Positions 11,952-23,500 of a DNA stretch of 64,000 nucleotides are shown piece by piece. Both the position numbers and the translations under genes were made by a program. The stretch spans positions 1,505,788-1,569,787 of the forward strand of contig CAJQUN010000033.1 in assembly GCA_907163345.1 (NCBI GenBank). Reading direction: 5' to 3'. How positions within the stretch are numbered: the first letter of the stretch is position 1; every line of letters begins with the position of its first letter. The notes under the pieces were generated by a model that searched no databases, was not told the origin of the DNA, and saw only the letters and a list, made by a program, of their open reading frames with translations. Source of the DNA: Haberlea rhodopensis (Eukaryota; Streptophyta; Magnoliopsida; Lamiales; Gesneriaceae).

Positions 11952-12705
11952 GAAAGTCGAGGATTCAAGGGAAGGGGGTGAAATTGTTTTTCAATTTTGG
12001 CTGCTGCCGGAAATGAAGAAAACCCATTAAATTGAGGAGTTTTGTTTTTAAATGCAAGGGTATTTTAGTAACTTTGGTAAGATAGGTAGTTTAAACAAAT
12101 AAAGCTTTGACAGTAGGTAGTTCAAACAACAATTTTCTGACATGAAGACTGAACTTAGTAAAAACTTTAGCTTTGAGTATTTTAGTTGAGTTTGCCCTTT
12201 TATATACCGACTATGAACATTTTTAATTGGTACTTTTAACATATATAATCACATCATATCAATATAATAATTGTAGTTTATATATCTATTGATTGAATTC
12301 AATTTTAAATAACCCACAAACCGTTAAATATTTTAATTTTTAAAATATAAATCATTAACTCGACGTAATATTAAGTTTAATGAGATTTACAATATCAAAA
12401 AATAAAATCTATATCACATTGATCTCCGATACATATTCGACAAAATAATTTCTAAAAATTGTTATTAAATAGACCCAAGCATAGCCTTTGGAATTTGGAA
12501 AGACTAGGAAAAAAGAAGATGCCTCTAATTCTATGACATTGTTTAGCTAGATTTTAATATAACATACATTATTGGTCTCATAAATGTAGATTAAATCACG
12601 AGGCTAGTCAATGACGACCCGAGCCAATGGCAAATAATCAAAACTAGAGACAGCTAGAAAGTAGTCGAATGTATTAACTTCTACCACATCTGACGTGCAA
12701 GCAAA
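11952..12705. other. Intergenic, nothing recognised
   Basis: AT-rich DNA without coding signal. The left side (to about 12240) has frames too short to support. Confidence 0.5.
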
Positions 12706-12720
12706 AATAAAGATTGATGG

Positions 12721-12949
12721 CCCAATCGGTTGTCTAAGTTGGTGGAACATGGTGAGTGTGGGATCGCAATATCATGAGTTCGATTCCCACTTCCAACACT
12801 TTTTCGATCTGAGCCTCTTATACCGGATTTTTGCATAGTATGGTTTACCTGGTTGGCATGGTTTGCAGGTTACCGCGTCAGCACAGTGGGGTTTACTTAG
12901 TGTGCACCCCAAAAGTAGCGGCGGCTAGTTCTCTCGTCGTAAAAAAATA
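12721..12949 (+). mobile_element. Au-type SINE, full length
   Basis: The tRNA-like head has an A-box region (taagttggtggaaca) and a B-box (gagttcgattccc). The body ends with the Au signature (gtttacttagtgtgcacccc, then agtagcggcgg, then ctcgtcgtaaaaaaa). A 15-bp target duplication AATAAAGATTGA[T/A]GG lies at 12706-12720 and 12950-12964. Length is about 229 bp including the tail. Confidence 0.85.
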
Positions 12950-12964
12950 AAATAAAGATTGAAG

Positions 12965-13412
12965 GGTAAGTCAAAGACAGTTATATATTATTCTTTTGTT
13001 AGTATTCAAATAAGGGAAATATGAGCTTCACTAATTATACGACATAAAGTTTGTTAGCTTTTAATTATCAATAGTAAATAAATGTTTATTAAAAGAGCAA
13101 GTGGGATTTATTGTGTGTTACAGTTTTAGTACACATCCCATGAGAGTTCAGTGGGCAGGAATCCTGGCTGGAAATAAGAAAACAATGTCCCATAAAATAT
13201 GTTAAAGAGCCATTGGCATATAAAGAAAGAGAGACTTTCTTGAAACATGGAACTGTTTTTGTACAGGCCTTCTAATCAAAGATTCTACCTTAATAAACAA
13301 CATTTAAAGAACAAGATAAGATAGTTAATTAATCTAAATAGGGGTAGGGGAGGGGGGAGGATAAAATTCTAACACTAAAATGATCACAAAAACAGTTCTT
13401 TAGGTTTCCTCT
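12965..13412. other. 3' flank and probable 3' UTR of GH3
   Basis: Non-coding sequence downstream of the GH3 stop codon (minus strand). A purine-rich patch (ggggtaggggaggggggagg) lies near 13341-13360 on the plus strand. No canonical AATAAA is evident within 150 bp of the stop. Confidence 0.45.
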
Positions 13413-15561
13413 TTAATTCTTGTTGCTCCATTGAGGAGTGAATTTGGGGCACTTCGGACTAAGATAGCAAGACACAACCCTGGAGTTTAGAAGCTCAAGA
13501 ATTGGTGCAAATTTCACGCACCGGGGAGTTTTGTACTGATTAATTGAAGCCCCGAGGCTTATGGCATAATCCATGAGCTTATCAAATGTTCCGGCTTCCA
13601 CTACTTTGATCTCAAGTGGGCCGATGGCCTCGTACACTCGGTTCTGGCGATAGACTGAATCAAGGGACTCTTCAATGGTGAAGCAGCAGTCTTCAAAAAC
13701 TGATGGAGGAATTGGGGTTGATCCATTTTGGCTAAGCTCCCAGTACAAAACATAGTGGCCTGGAACTTTTGTCGTGTCGGTGTCGGCATAGCCCGTGTAC
13801 TCGGTGAGACGTGCATCGAATGGAATCAAATGAGTCATAGCATTTTTCACCGCGTTATGGAGCTCTACTTCATCTGTTTTATCAGAATCGATGCTCAAGA
13901 CTACGTTTTTACGGCATATGAAGTTGAATTGCGGCGCATTGTTCTTGAATCCTGCCACACGAAGCACATCCCCGACTCTGTACCTGTAAAGTCCTGAAGT
14001 CGAGGATAGAAACTATATCAAATACCATCAATATAATCGAACCCATCAATCTAACAAGGACTTGTAGGCAAATAAACAAAGGACTTATAGGCAAATATAC
14101 CTGCATAAGTGGTAACAACCAGCTCATATTCTTGTCCAAGTTTAACATCAACTAAGTCAACCAATTCTTGTTGTTCTTTCTCATCAAGGGATCCGTGCAT
14201 CGCAATGGAATTTGTAAGACCATTGGCGGGACAATTGTTTCGATGCACCGGCAAAAACTCGAAATAGGCCATGTTTGGTATGAGGGTGTAGGAAACTTCG
14301 CTTGGCTTGCAAAGAGGGTCCAGATTCACACCAAAATAGCACTCTGAGGAAGCATACATTGTGCAGACGAGGGGTAGACCGTTGCTGTAGTAATCAAGAG
14401 TCGGAATGTACTGTGACATGGTCCCAGTCACAATAACATCAATATACTTAGTGTTAGGCCAGAGTTTAGGGATGATCCCCTGCCAGGACGCCTTCCCACA
14501 TTCGGACTCGATGAAATCCGCCAGCTTGGGGTCAGGTTTTAGGGCCCTCAGCACAGCCTCCCTCACTGATGAATCAGTGATTATGGAGTTCAGAGTCCCG
14601 GTTCGGATATCATGGCAAAGAAGGGTATAGTGCTTCTCCAGGAACCGGATAGCACGGATGAAGCCGGAGGCGAAAACCGCTCCCACCCGGAGGACTTCCT
14701 TGTTTTGAATAAGACCACAAAGCATTTGGGAATACATGCTTTGGTAGGAATCTTGACAGAGAATTGTTTCATTTGGGCTGGTGTAGTTTGTGTAGGGATC
14801 ATAAGGTCTATCTTTGAAATGGGAACTCTTGTAGTAACTGGTTAAAACGGGGCGAGCCAGAAGGCCACTGGGGGTCTTGGTCTCGGATTTTATAAACAAG
14901 AAATACATCCCCTTGCCTTTGTCCAGACCTGGAACAAACTGGCTCATTACAGGCATCAAAAGGCTGTAAAGCAAAGACCTCCTCCCTAGTTCTTCTTCAA
15001 TTGTAGGCATCATTTTTCTTTCCCCAGCAGATGTCCCAGAACTGCATATTAAATTAAAAAGAAACAACCATTTTCATCAAAAATCCCACCTTTGAACCAA
15101 GAAAAAGAAAAGAAACAGTAAAGAGCCACATGCAAGAATGACCATGTATGTATATATTTCACGTAACATGCCTCTATATATATTACATTACTCAACATCT
15201 GAGAACCCAAACTGTAAGGTTTCTAAAGAAAACGGCATTCAAACCTTGTCAAGAATTCAGAGATGGGCTCCGAGCAGAGAATGGGAGACTTGTCGCCACT
15301 GGCGATGCGGTTAATATCAGGCAGTACTTCCTCGTAAGAGATAACGGGAATGATTTTCTTGAAAGCCTCTCGATCAGTAAGGCCGTTGAGTCCATGCCTG
15401 TTTAGGTACTCGACATGGGAATTCCTGGAGAGAATTTCAAAAAGGACAAGTTTTTGAACATCATCGGTATTTTTGGTCACATCCTCAATAAACTCGATCT
15501 TTTTCTTGTTGTTTTCCGTCAAATTGTATTCAGTAGTGGTTTGTTTTGGTGCTTCAGGCAT
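13413..15561 (-). CDS. GH3: GH3 acyl-acid amido synthetase (GH3.5/GH3.6-like, group II)
   Basis: GH3 enzymes adenylate an acyl acid (indole-3-acetic acid, jasmonate, others) and transfer it to an amino acid, so they set free hormone levels in the cytosol. Three exons are seen: 15561-15245, 15041-14101 and 13993-13413, with GT/AG introns of 203 and 107 bp. Spliced length is 1839 nt, 612 aa plus stop, matching Arabidopsis GH3.5/GH3.6. The start MPEAPK is the family N-terminus; the upstream in-frame ATG at 15717 would read through the TATA region. The nucleotide-binding motifs are intact: SSGTSAGERK (residues 106-115), YASSE (335-339) and TTYAGLYRYRVGD (416-428, across intron 2). No frameshift or stop was found. 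The N-terminus and overall similarity favour the IAA-conjugating GH3.5/6 branch over the JAR1 branch; substrate is inferred. Confidence 0.96.
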
Positions 15562-15655
15562 GATGAGTTCTGAAACAACAAATTTTTCACAGGCAAGAAA
15601 GAGGAACTGTGTGTGTGTGTGTGAGTGAGAGAGAGAGACACAGCTATGGAGGTGG
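15562..15655 (-). other. GH3 5' leader with GA/GT microsatellite
   Basis: The leader holds a compound microsatellite (gtgtgt.. then gagaga..) at 15609-15640, read as CT/AC-rich on the transcribed strand. CT-rich leaders are common in plant genes. The transcription start is inferred to be about 15650-15660 from the TATA position. Confidence 0.6.
15635..15640 (-). promoter_or_regulatory. TGTCTC auxin-response element
   Basis: GAGACA on the plus strand is TGTCTC on the GH3 coding strand, the canonical ARF-binding hexamer. It lies at the edge of the GA microsatellite, between the TATA box and the start codon. GH3 genes are classic auxin-induced genes, but a single hexamer in the leader is weak evidence by itself. 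Confidence 0.4.
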
Positions 15656-15680
15656 GAAGAAATAGGTGGGAGAAGTGGCT

Positions 15681-15687
15681 TTATATA
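15681..15687 (-). promoter_or_regulatory. TATA box of GH3
   Basis: TATATAA on the minus strand (ttatata on the plus strand), 120 bp upstream of the start codon and the only good TATA box near the gene start. It implies a leader of roughly 90-95 nt. Confidence 0.7.
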
Positions 15688-15973
15688 GAAGTGAGGAAGG
15701 AAAAGGGTGTGGTCCACTTCATAGCTTTTTTTATTTATTTAGAAGAAGCTAAAATAAATTTGATGGCTTTATTGTGAATATGGACAGGAATTAGTGGCAA
15801 GTTTGCCATTCTATTCTCACGCAAGACTTCTTTTAGGGAAAAATAATTTGATGCATAACGTCTTATATTTAACTAAGTTTTCTTTTTCTTTTTTTTTTTT
15901 TGTGTAAAATTTTCATTTTTAAATTATAACTAATCTAGATTATCTATCTTACTCATTGTAATTAATAGCAACA

Positions 15974-16080
15974 GAGCTCTTGGGTCTAGCCCAACTCGTA
16001 AAAGTTTATCTCCACTTTAGAGAGACTCGAATTCAAATCACGTAGTGTGCGTAAAAATATTTAGCCCCCTCTATTAAACA
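15974..16080 (+). mobile_element. Short SINE in the GH3 upstream region
   Basis: A 107-bp tRNA-like segment (tgggtctagcccaactcgtaa; B-box-like gactcgaattc; end ttagccccctctattaaac) lies between perfect 10-bp direct repeats AATAGCAACA (15964-15973 and 16081-16090). It sits about 290 bp upstream of the GH3 TATA box. The family is not one I can name. Confidence 0.72.
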
Positions 16081-16090
16081 AATAGCAACA

Positions 16091-16780
16091 TCTCTAATTT
16101 TGTAATATGATTCATTGATAGCTTTAAATACAACAACTAATCAAATATAGGACTAAAACTAAAATATCAAAATTAATAATATCAACTACATGATTCTTGT
16201 TTTGGCTTTAAATATTGCCAGATCAACATTTGTTGCTCTCAGTGCAATTTTGTTAAAAATACCAAATTCACACAATGTTGTCTATTTCCTTGAATTTTGG
16301 ACATTTGTATGTGGATGACACATGTCATGGATAAATTTTGGATTTCAACAAATTTGTTCCGGCAATATCAAAAGCCTATTGTTATTCAGGGTAATTAATA
16401 TTAATGTTATGTTTTTTGTAGTCTTTTATGACCATGGTATATAGTAAGTATTAAATTATAGAACTTTCTACAATTTAAATCTTATCCAATCTACTTTTCT
16501 AGTAAAGTTAATTAAAGAATGCTGATTTCATGTCTAGAAAGAAATTGGAATGGAATATATTCAAACAACACAAGTTGATGCACGGACTTACACCTATGGA
16601 ATGAAGAAAATTAATGATCAGACACCATTTACCAATATTCTTTTTGGCCCATTGTGCCAAGTCATGGCACATTGTCTTCGTTTGTTTCTTTGTGTTCATT
16701 TCATATTAAATAGCTAATCTATATGTGACACACATAAAGATTATCTGGAAATTTTATTCTGTACCGGGAGTGTTACTTCA
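16091..16780. other. Intergenic upstream of GH3, nothing recognised
   Basis: AT-rich DNA. It may include distal GH3 promoter, but no further clear TGTCTC element was seen. Confidence 0.4.
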
Positions 16781-16789
16781 AATGTTAAT

Positions 16790-17420
16790 ATAATCATTGG
16801 ATGTTGTAGGCATCCAATCCAATCACTCAAACCCGGACCGGATCGGATCGGCTTGCTGAACCGATGACCGGTGATTGTTCCAGTCCGTTTGAGCATCTAA
16901 AACCACCCAATTAAAAAATAGGTGGGAAATGGATTGAACTGGTCGAGCAGCGAACCGGCCGATTCTTTCATTTTTCTTTTTTTTTTAAAAAAAAAAAATT
17001 AGTTTTCTTATTTTTGTTAAAATTATAAATCAAATTTTTATAACAACAATAGATTACATATAATTAATTGTTATTGAAATAATTACAAAATAATATTTCT
17101 CGTAAATTATAAAATATGTGAATCATTCTTTTTGGGCATTGCTTGTTGTTTTTGAGATGTTTTTTTTTTTTTTTTTTATGTTGGACATTTGGTTTGATAA
17201 GATTTTGAAGTTGGATATGTTATATTAGTGTAATGATGTTGTTTATATAGTAAACAATTTGAAACCATAGCAATTACATGGTATATATAGTTTACAAAAA
17301 GTAAAATATATATTACATAATGCTGGCATCATCGATTGAACCAACCAATCAAACATGTAATCAGTCAGAGCACCGATTTTATGTTCAGTCCGATTTTGAA
17401 AACACTGCTGTATATGTTAG
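16790..17420. repeat. Degenerate hAT-like non-autonomous element
   Basis: Both ends are rich in 'accgg/gaaccg' motifs (ggaccggatcggatcgg at left, ccgattttatgttcagtccgatttt at right) around an AT-rich core with homopolymers. This is the layout of the hAT MITEs at 18295 and 52422. Exact termini and target duplication were not found. Confidence 0.4.
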
Positions 17421-18286
17421 AATTTTCCAAGATTTTAATAACGTATGCTAGTAATGGTGTATCTTCGTAAAATACTAATGAAACGCTCAACGAACTGGGA
17501 AATTTGTATTAATAACATAGAGAAATTTGAAAAAAAAAAAAAAAAGTCCATGTTAAAAAATTTGAGATGCCCATATCGTCTTCTACTTACCATAAAAAAA
17601 TATTCAGTGGTTATAAAATAATTCCTAGGAAGGTGGTGAAATTTAATGGTGGTATTACTAAGCTGCGCATATTCCGGTTGTCGTATTTGTGCATTGAGAA
17701 CCGGAAATCAAGTTCGGGAGCAGCGACCCTTCAACTCTCGACGGCAGTTCCCCGTTATCCCGCGGTGTGGGAGCTCATATTACGGGTGTTTCTCCACACG
17801 AAGGCAGCCATTAAACTGGCTTCGTTTCCCGGTAACATAAAAACTGGCTTACTTTAACCGCTTTCAGACTTGTAACGGTTTTCACCATCAATTTCTCGTG
17901 AGTTAGTAAGGTAAGCAACAGCTGGACACCATAACTGTCAACTTCTCGGTAATCAACATTTGGTAAAAAGGACTACAAAATTTTAATTTCGATAGATTTA
18001 AATATATTGTTATGACTTTACAAAGTAGAGATGATAAATTCGTAAGATAGCTATCGTTAAGAAGGTTCATCCGTTATTCTTCAAACAGATGTCTTGTAAA
18101 AAATTTATTCTACCCGGCTGTGGTTTTCTCTTAAATGGTATGGAGCATAAAAGTTCAATATATGTGGATTGCATTGCATACTTTTGCAAATGAAAGGATG
18201 AAATAGAAAAATATATGAGATAAAATAGTGAGAGGAGGTGAAAAATGCGTGAACAACTTTCCATATTTTGTGTTATAATTAATATA
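17421..18286. other. Intergenic with a GC-richer patch at 17640-17880
   Basis: The patch (e.g. gcagcgacccttcaactctc) stands out from AT-rich surroundings but has no recognisable protein or repeat signature. Overlapping frames of 96 and 64 aa there match no family I know. Confidence 0.4.
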
Positions 18287-18294
18287 TTTGTAAC

Positions 18295-18765
18295 CAGGGG
18301 TGCTTATTGGCTTGACTCGGTCCGGTCCGGACCGGAACCGGCCGGTTTCGGGTCTATTAAGGACGGAACCGGTCCGATCCGGTAAGGAACCAGATCGGGT
18401 CCGATTCCGGGTTGGACCGGTTCCAACCCGGAATCGGTATTTTAGAATTTTAAATTTTTTTTTTCCGAAAAATTAAGGTATAGGATTCGAACACGCAACC
18501 ATCACCTTCTACTCTATAACTCTAACCAATTGAACTAATGGACCTTTGTGTTTATAAACTAACATAAAAAATATTTATCTATATTTAAAAAAATTAATTT
18601 TTTTAAAATTAATGGATCCGGTAGAACGGTAGAACCGATCCGGACCGGTATCTTACCGGTTCCGGACCGGTTCGAAACCGGTTAGCCCGGTTCCGGTTCC
18701 AAACTGGGCTAACCGGTTCGGTTTCGGGCCTTGTCCGGATTGACCCGACCCGATAAGCACCCCTA
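18295..18765. mobile_element. hAT-type MITE
   Basis: A 471-bp element has 12-bp inverted ends (aggggtgcttat at left, ataagcacccct at right, plus a C/A outermost base) and a perfect 8-bp target duplication TTTGTAAC (18287-18294 and 18766-18773). Ends are packed with accgg/ccggt motifs; the core is AT-rich and carries a tRNA-like segment. No transposase is present. Confidence 0.9.
18475..18545 (-). repeat. tRNA-like segment inside the hAT MITE
   Basis: On the minus strand the sequence has an A-box-like 'tagttcaattggttagag' and a B-box-like 'gtgttcgaatcct' spaced as in a tRNA gene. The acceptor and T stems do not pair well, so it is a tRNA-derived relic or SINE head rather than a tRNA gene. Confidence 0.5.
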
Positions 18766-18773
18766 TTTGTAAC

Positions 18774-19400
18774 CTAATGCATATAACTCGTAATATAACA
18801 CAAATATGGACATACGAGTGATGTCATGGGGCTTTTAATCTTCGAAAAACACACTACCCAATAAATATTCTTCCTATTTTTAGTGGGGGAGATGCTAAAT
18901 CAATTTTTTTACGTCAAACGTGACAAGAATTTGAGTCTGCCCAAATGAATATGAGATCTTATCCATCCTGATAACACCGGAAATTGAACTGATTAGCATT
19001 CACCACTTGTACATAATTGTACACACTACAAAACCCAAAAGCTTGATGTTGTCCACAACTTTAATTGGCCCCAATTATTGGTGCAATACATAGAGATTCA
19101 TGCATGTGTTCACTGATATTAATGCAAGCAAATAAATAGTTAAAACTATGAATATGTTGTTTTTCACTTTTACACGGGTAAAAGTAAAGAAGATGTGTTT
19201 TGTCATTAGTAATCTTAGATTTTCATCTCTCTTTTTTTTTTTATTTAAAGTTTTAATTAATGAAGAATCATCATAGGACATCTTTTGCGGGGAAAGCTAA
19301 AAAAATATAAACAAAATGGAAAGTCAACGCATAACAAAAAAATCTTGAATTTCAGACATTATGGTTGGTTGAATTAGTTAATTAATTAATATAATATTTT
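18774..19400. other. Intergenic, nothing recognised
   Basis: AT-rich DNA. Frames on the minus strand (19075-19281) have no recognised family. Confidence 0.45.
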
Positions 19401-19407
19401 TTGTAAT

Positions 19408-19635
19408 TAAGGGTAAATCCCTCAAACCCGGGCTCCGGAGTTCAAGACTGTGCGACATTACGTCATGCACGCGCCATCCGCAACCTGCTCGGCTCCACCT
19501 GTCATTTTTTTTAACACGACGGTGGTGGGAGATTTTTGTAGATATTTTTGGATCATTGTCAGAATTCGAACCAAAGTCGTCTCAAAAAAGCATATGAGTT
19601 TTTACCATCCGGTTAAAGCATGACGCTATGCTTTT
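19408..19635 (-). mobile_element. Candidate SINE of a second family
   Basis: On the minus strand a tRNA-like head (A-box region ccggatggtaaaaactca; B-box ggttcgaattctg) is followed by a GC-rich body ending 'gggtttgagggatttaccctt'. No target duplication could be fixed, so boundaries are approximate. Confidence 0.5.
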
Positions 19636-19773
19636 TCTTTTCTTTTTTTTGCTATAATAAATTGAAGTTTCTTTTTTCTTTCCTTTTGTTTTTTAGGTTG
19701 GATGAACCTATTTTTGAGTACTCAAGTTTGAAGGTTTTTTGGAAGTATTTTTGAAGTCCCAAACCCTGTAGAA

Positions 19774-20575
19774 ATGCAATCTTGGAGAGTTGATGAAACA
19801 TGGAAAATTAAATGTCATGTCCGTGAGATGATGTCATTTCTCATTGTATGGTTTCTATGGACAAGCAGAGCATCAATGTATTCGCATAACATCCTACAGT
19901 ATTATCTCAAAAATTCAAAGATATTTTGTTCTTCGTTCGCCCATGCTCAAACCTAGTAATTGACGTGGTTATTCAATTGTAGCTAAAATTTAGCATATCG
20001 AGGTTTCTCACATAAGACAAGTGCAATTCTTTCCTTTCCATTGGATTAAACCATCGCTTGGATGCTTAAAATTCAATACAGATGGGTGTTTTAGAGGAAA
20101 TCCAGGAGAATCATCAATAGGCGAGATTATTCGTGATCACGAAGTGTTGTTATGGGTTATTGTGATTCTATTGGGATGGGCAATAAAATTCGTGAAGAGA
20201 TTTTATCTATTCTCACAAGAATTGAAATTTGCTCACATCGTCAACTATTGCCACTCTGGGTGGAAAAGGAAAGACTTGTAGGTTGCTATGTCCATAATTC
20301 AAGCTCGATATACATATGGGGACTTAATCCAATTTTTGCGTCGGATTTTGACTTTTATTCATGATCATCCCATTTGCATTACTTATATATTTCGTGAAGG
20401 GAATGCATTGACATATGCTCTTGCTAATATGGCTTTCGAAGATCGAGGATATCATTTATTTACTGAAGACATGCTAGATTCTAAAATTCGTGCTCTTTTT
20501 AAATTTGACTGCATTGGTTTGCCTTATCTTAGATCTAAGAATACTTTGAAGAAATTTTTACATTGTGAGGTTTAG
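19774..20575 (+). pseudogene. LINE (non-LTR) RNase H domain pseudogene
   Basis: Translated pieces match the C-terminal RNase H (RVT_3) region of plant LINEs. At 20050-20140 a segment has the shape FNTDGCFRGNPG (catalytic Asp in NTDG), followed by the usual IIRDHE. At 20288-20575 another has FREGNALTYALANMA, where the last catalytic Asp of 'NxxADxLA' is replaced (Thr-Tyr-Ala). The first and last parts are in different frames. An upstream piece (19774-19956) has the LFLW-type segment that precedes RNase H in LINE ORF2. The reverse transcriptase is missing. The tail after 20576 (aataaatgggtagg) looks like a LINE 3' end. Confidence 0.75.
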
Positions 20576-23500
20576 TCTAGCCCCCCTCCTTTGTATTTTG
20601 GTTTTATGGAATAAATGGGTAGGAGTCTGTCTAATCACCCTCACGACATTGGCTGTGTTTTGGAAAGAAAAAAATAAACTATTTGTTTTTTTTTTAAGGA
20701 TATTTGCATTACCTAATTAATTAACTTTATAAAATATACAATATTCAATATTACAAGAAAAGTAAAACAACTTGCTACGATTTTTTTTTTTTTGGAACAT
20801 AGACATACTATATATTAGCTATAAAGAGGGGCCAATATGCCAATTACAATTAATTGTTGAAATAATAACCATAAAATCCACACTACCGTAATCACTAAAA
20901 TAAGTGAGCTAATAGAAGGGAATCGCCATCTTGTTGGAAAAGTGGTACTACTATGGAGAATGAGAAAGCATTATCACAAGACTTGGACCAGAATGAGGCA
21001 TGAACTACCATAGCCAAACAAGGTCCCTTCAAACCATTAAGCCTAGAGCGTTGACAAGTAAGGTAACTACCTTCCATTACATGTGAATGTACAAATGTGG
21101 ATAGATGGTGAGCATAAACTAAGAAAGGATCGCCAAACGCACAAGACCTCGCATCCAAAACGCTTACTAAACATCATACCACTGGATGACGTATGAAATC
21201 GGTATGCTCCCTAGTCCAAACCATGCAATGCTCCAGCAATGAAACATACAAAAATAACCACCACCATGATGACAAAATAGTAACACATAGAAAAATAGGG
21301 AGATACACCATACAACAATCAGTGGCGAAGACACTAAGGGGCCCCCCTTCCCAAAAAAATTAACTTAAAAAAAATTTAAAATTTTTTATTTGCAATTTTA
21401 TCCTAAAAATTGTAGTTTGCCCTTTAAATTTTTTTTCCCCCTTCCCAAAAATCCTCGTCTGCCACTAATAACAACGACACACGTAAATAGGACTACCAAT
21501 TAACAAAGAAGCTATATAAAAATGTACCATCCTGACCTACATCATTCCATTTAAAAACAAAAAAAAAATGGTCACGAACCTAAGTACATAACAAAAAATG
21601 TCACGAACCCTAACAAAAATTGTCACGAACCCTAAAAAAGTTTGTATTCAACATTAATTTTAAGCTCTTTTGTACATCGTTGGTGCCTAATACGATAATC
21701 ATTTGGAAAAAAGAATAAAGTAAGCAAGTTTGAAAATTTTTCTTAATCAAGCCATTGATTTTTCAGACCTACCCATAAGGAATTAGCATATCAATGTACT
21801 TACAAGTACATATTAGCATATGTTTGTATACTATATTTTTAAGCATAAACCCATATCCCTTGGAGTAAGTAATATCTGTTTTGTCTGCAAAATACTCCTC
21901 TATTTTCCTTATTTTATGGAAAATAGAAGCAAGTGGGAAGCATAGTGCTTGGTGCGATATCTACGCAAACACAAATGTATGTGAGGATTTCTTGGAATGT
22001 TTACTTGGAAATATATATCTTTGAATCCCTTTTACGCCCACCCTACAAATTAATATTGTGCAACAATTATTATTTTAATATTTATAAAAAATTGTGGGAA
22101 GGCGATGAAGAGGAATTAAGTGAAGAAAAGAAGTAATTATTACGTAATAAAAGACAGTAAAATATGAAAAGAATGTGTATTAGTTTACAAAATCCCATGC
22201 ATGGACGTAGCTGAAATCGATGCGGTCAATTACTAAATTATCAAGCATGCTTTATCCATACTCCACATCAAACCAACCTTTGTTGGGCTATGAGCTGCTT
22301 CAACGTTTACATTTAATTAAATTAATATTGTTTAATTAACAATTTGATTCATTAATGTTAGAATTTGACTTCTATATAAACATGCAACTTATATCTTAAA
22401 TATCGAAAAAAAGTGTAATTTTATGTCTGCTGATCAACTGGATAAGAATTACTTATTAACAGTTGCGGAGCCAGGATTCAAAATTATATAGTGTTAGCCT
22501 GGTAAAGTAAGACTAAAAGTCTACTACGATTTAGTGAGTTGTAATAAAAAACTATATTTTTGAAAATTAATACTAATATTTTTTTTAAATTTGAATGTGA
22601 CCAGCCTCTAAAAATATTATTTGATACGTATTCAACTCACATTCTGAATTCATATTTGAAGCAAAAGGATTTAACAAAGTAGAACTTACTAATTAAAGCT
22701 ATTCAAATTTCAATGATTGTGTCAGATACTAGCAATGCGATTTTTTTGAGGGTAAGTGTCCTATGTGAATAACTACTTTTTGATATGAATATTCACATCT
22801 AATGGTTGATTTGCTCATAAGAACAGTGCCCTTAAAAACATTATTAATCAAATCTTGTTTTAGTAACACACGTTCACGCGAGATTTTGTCCCACGAGAAA
22901 AAAAGGGAAAATAGTTTATTAATTTATCATACATCAATAAATAAAAAAAATTAACAGCCCCCAGGGAAATCAAGTAAGCCATTTGCTAAATCTACTTTTA
23001 AGTTAAATTAAATTAATAGACCCTAATTACGCGGGCTTAAATTTCCAGTACAGCTAGCTAGGTATAATATTGCCATTGCAATACAATTATTAAAGTAGAT
23101 TTAAATTAATCACCGTATGGGAAGACAAGATCTTGCAAAAATGTGACATATCGGTCGTAGCCATGATTAATCAATAAACCTAGGGTTTAATTGATGGCTA
23201 TTAAGGTCCAAAATATATATTATCAATGTGAATTAATTAATTTTATAATATACACGGTTCCCTTTTATCACATGCAATCTTTTGCTTCAAATTATGATAG
23301 CAAGAGAAGGTGTATCAAGTGGCATTTTCTTTTAAGATTTAAATAATTTTTAATTAATGTAGGTTATTGTGGGATTATGAAACATTGAGCTATAGAGTAG
23401 TGATTAGTAAGCAATGATATTATGCTTTTTATTTTGATATTGGACAATATTTGTTTTAATTTTAATATAAAATGAGTGATTAAACGAGAATAATTTAATA

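Noticed and set aside
15562..15717. Longer GH3 start at the ATG at 15717
   Set aside because: The added 52 residues would cross the TATA box and microsatellite and are absent from the family; MPEAPK is the usual N-terminus.
18475..18545. A true tRNA gene on the minus strand
   Set aside because: A- and B-box-like blocks are present, but acceptor and T stems do not pair; it lies within a MITE.
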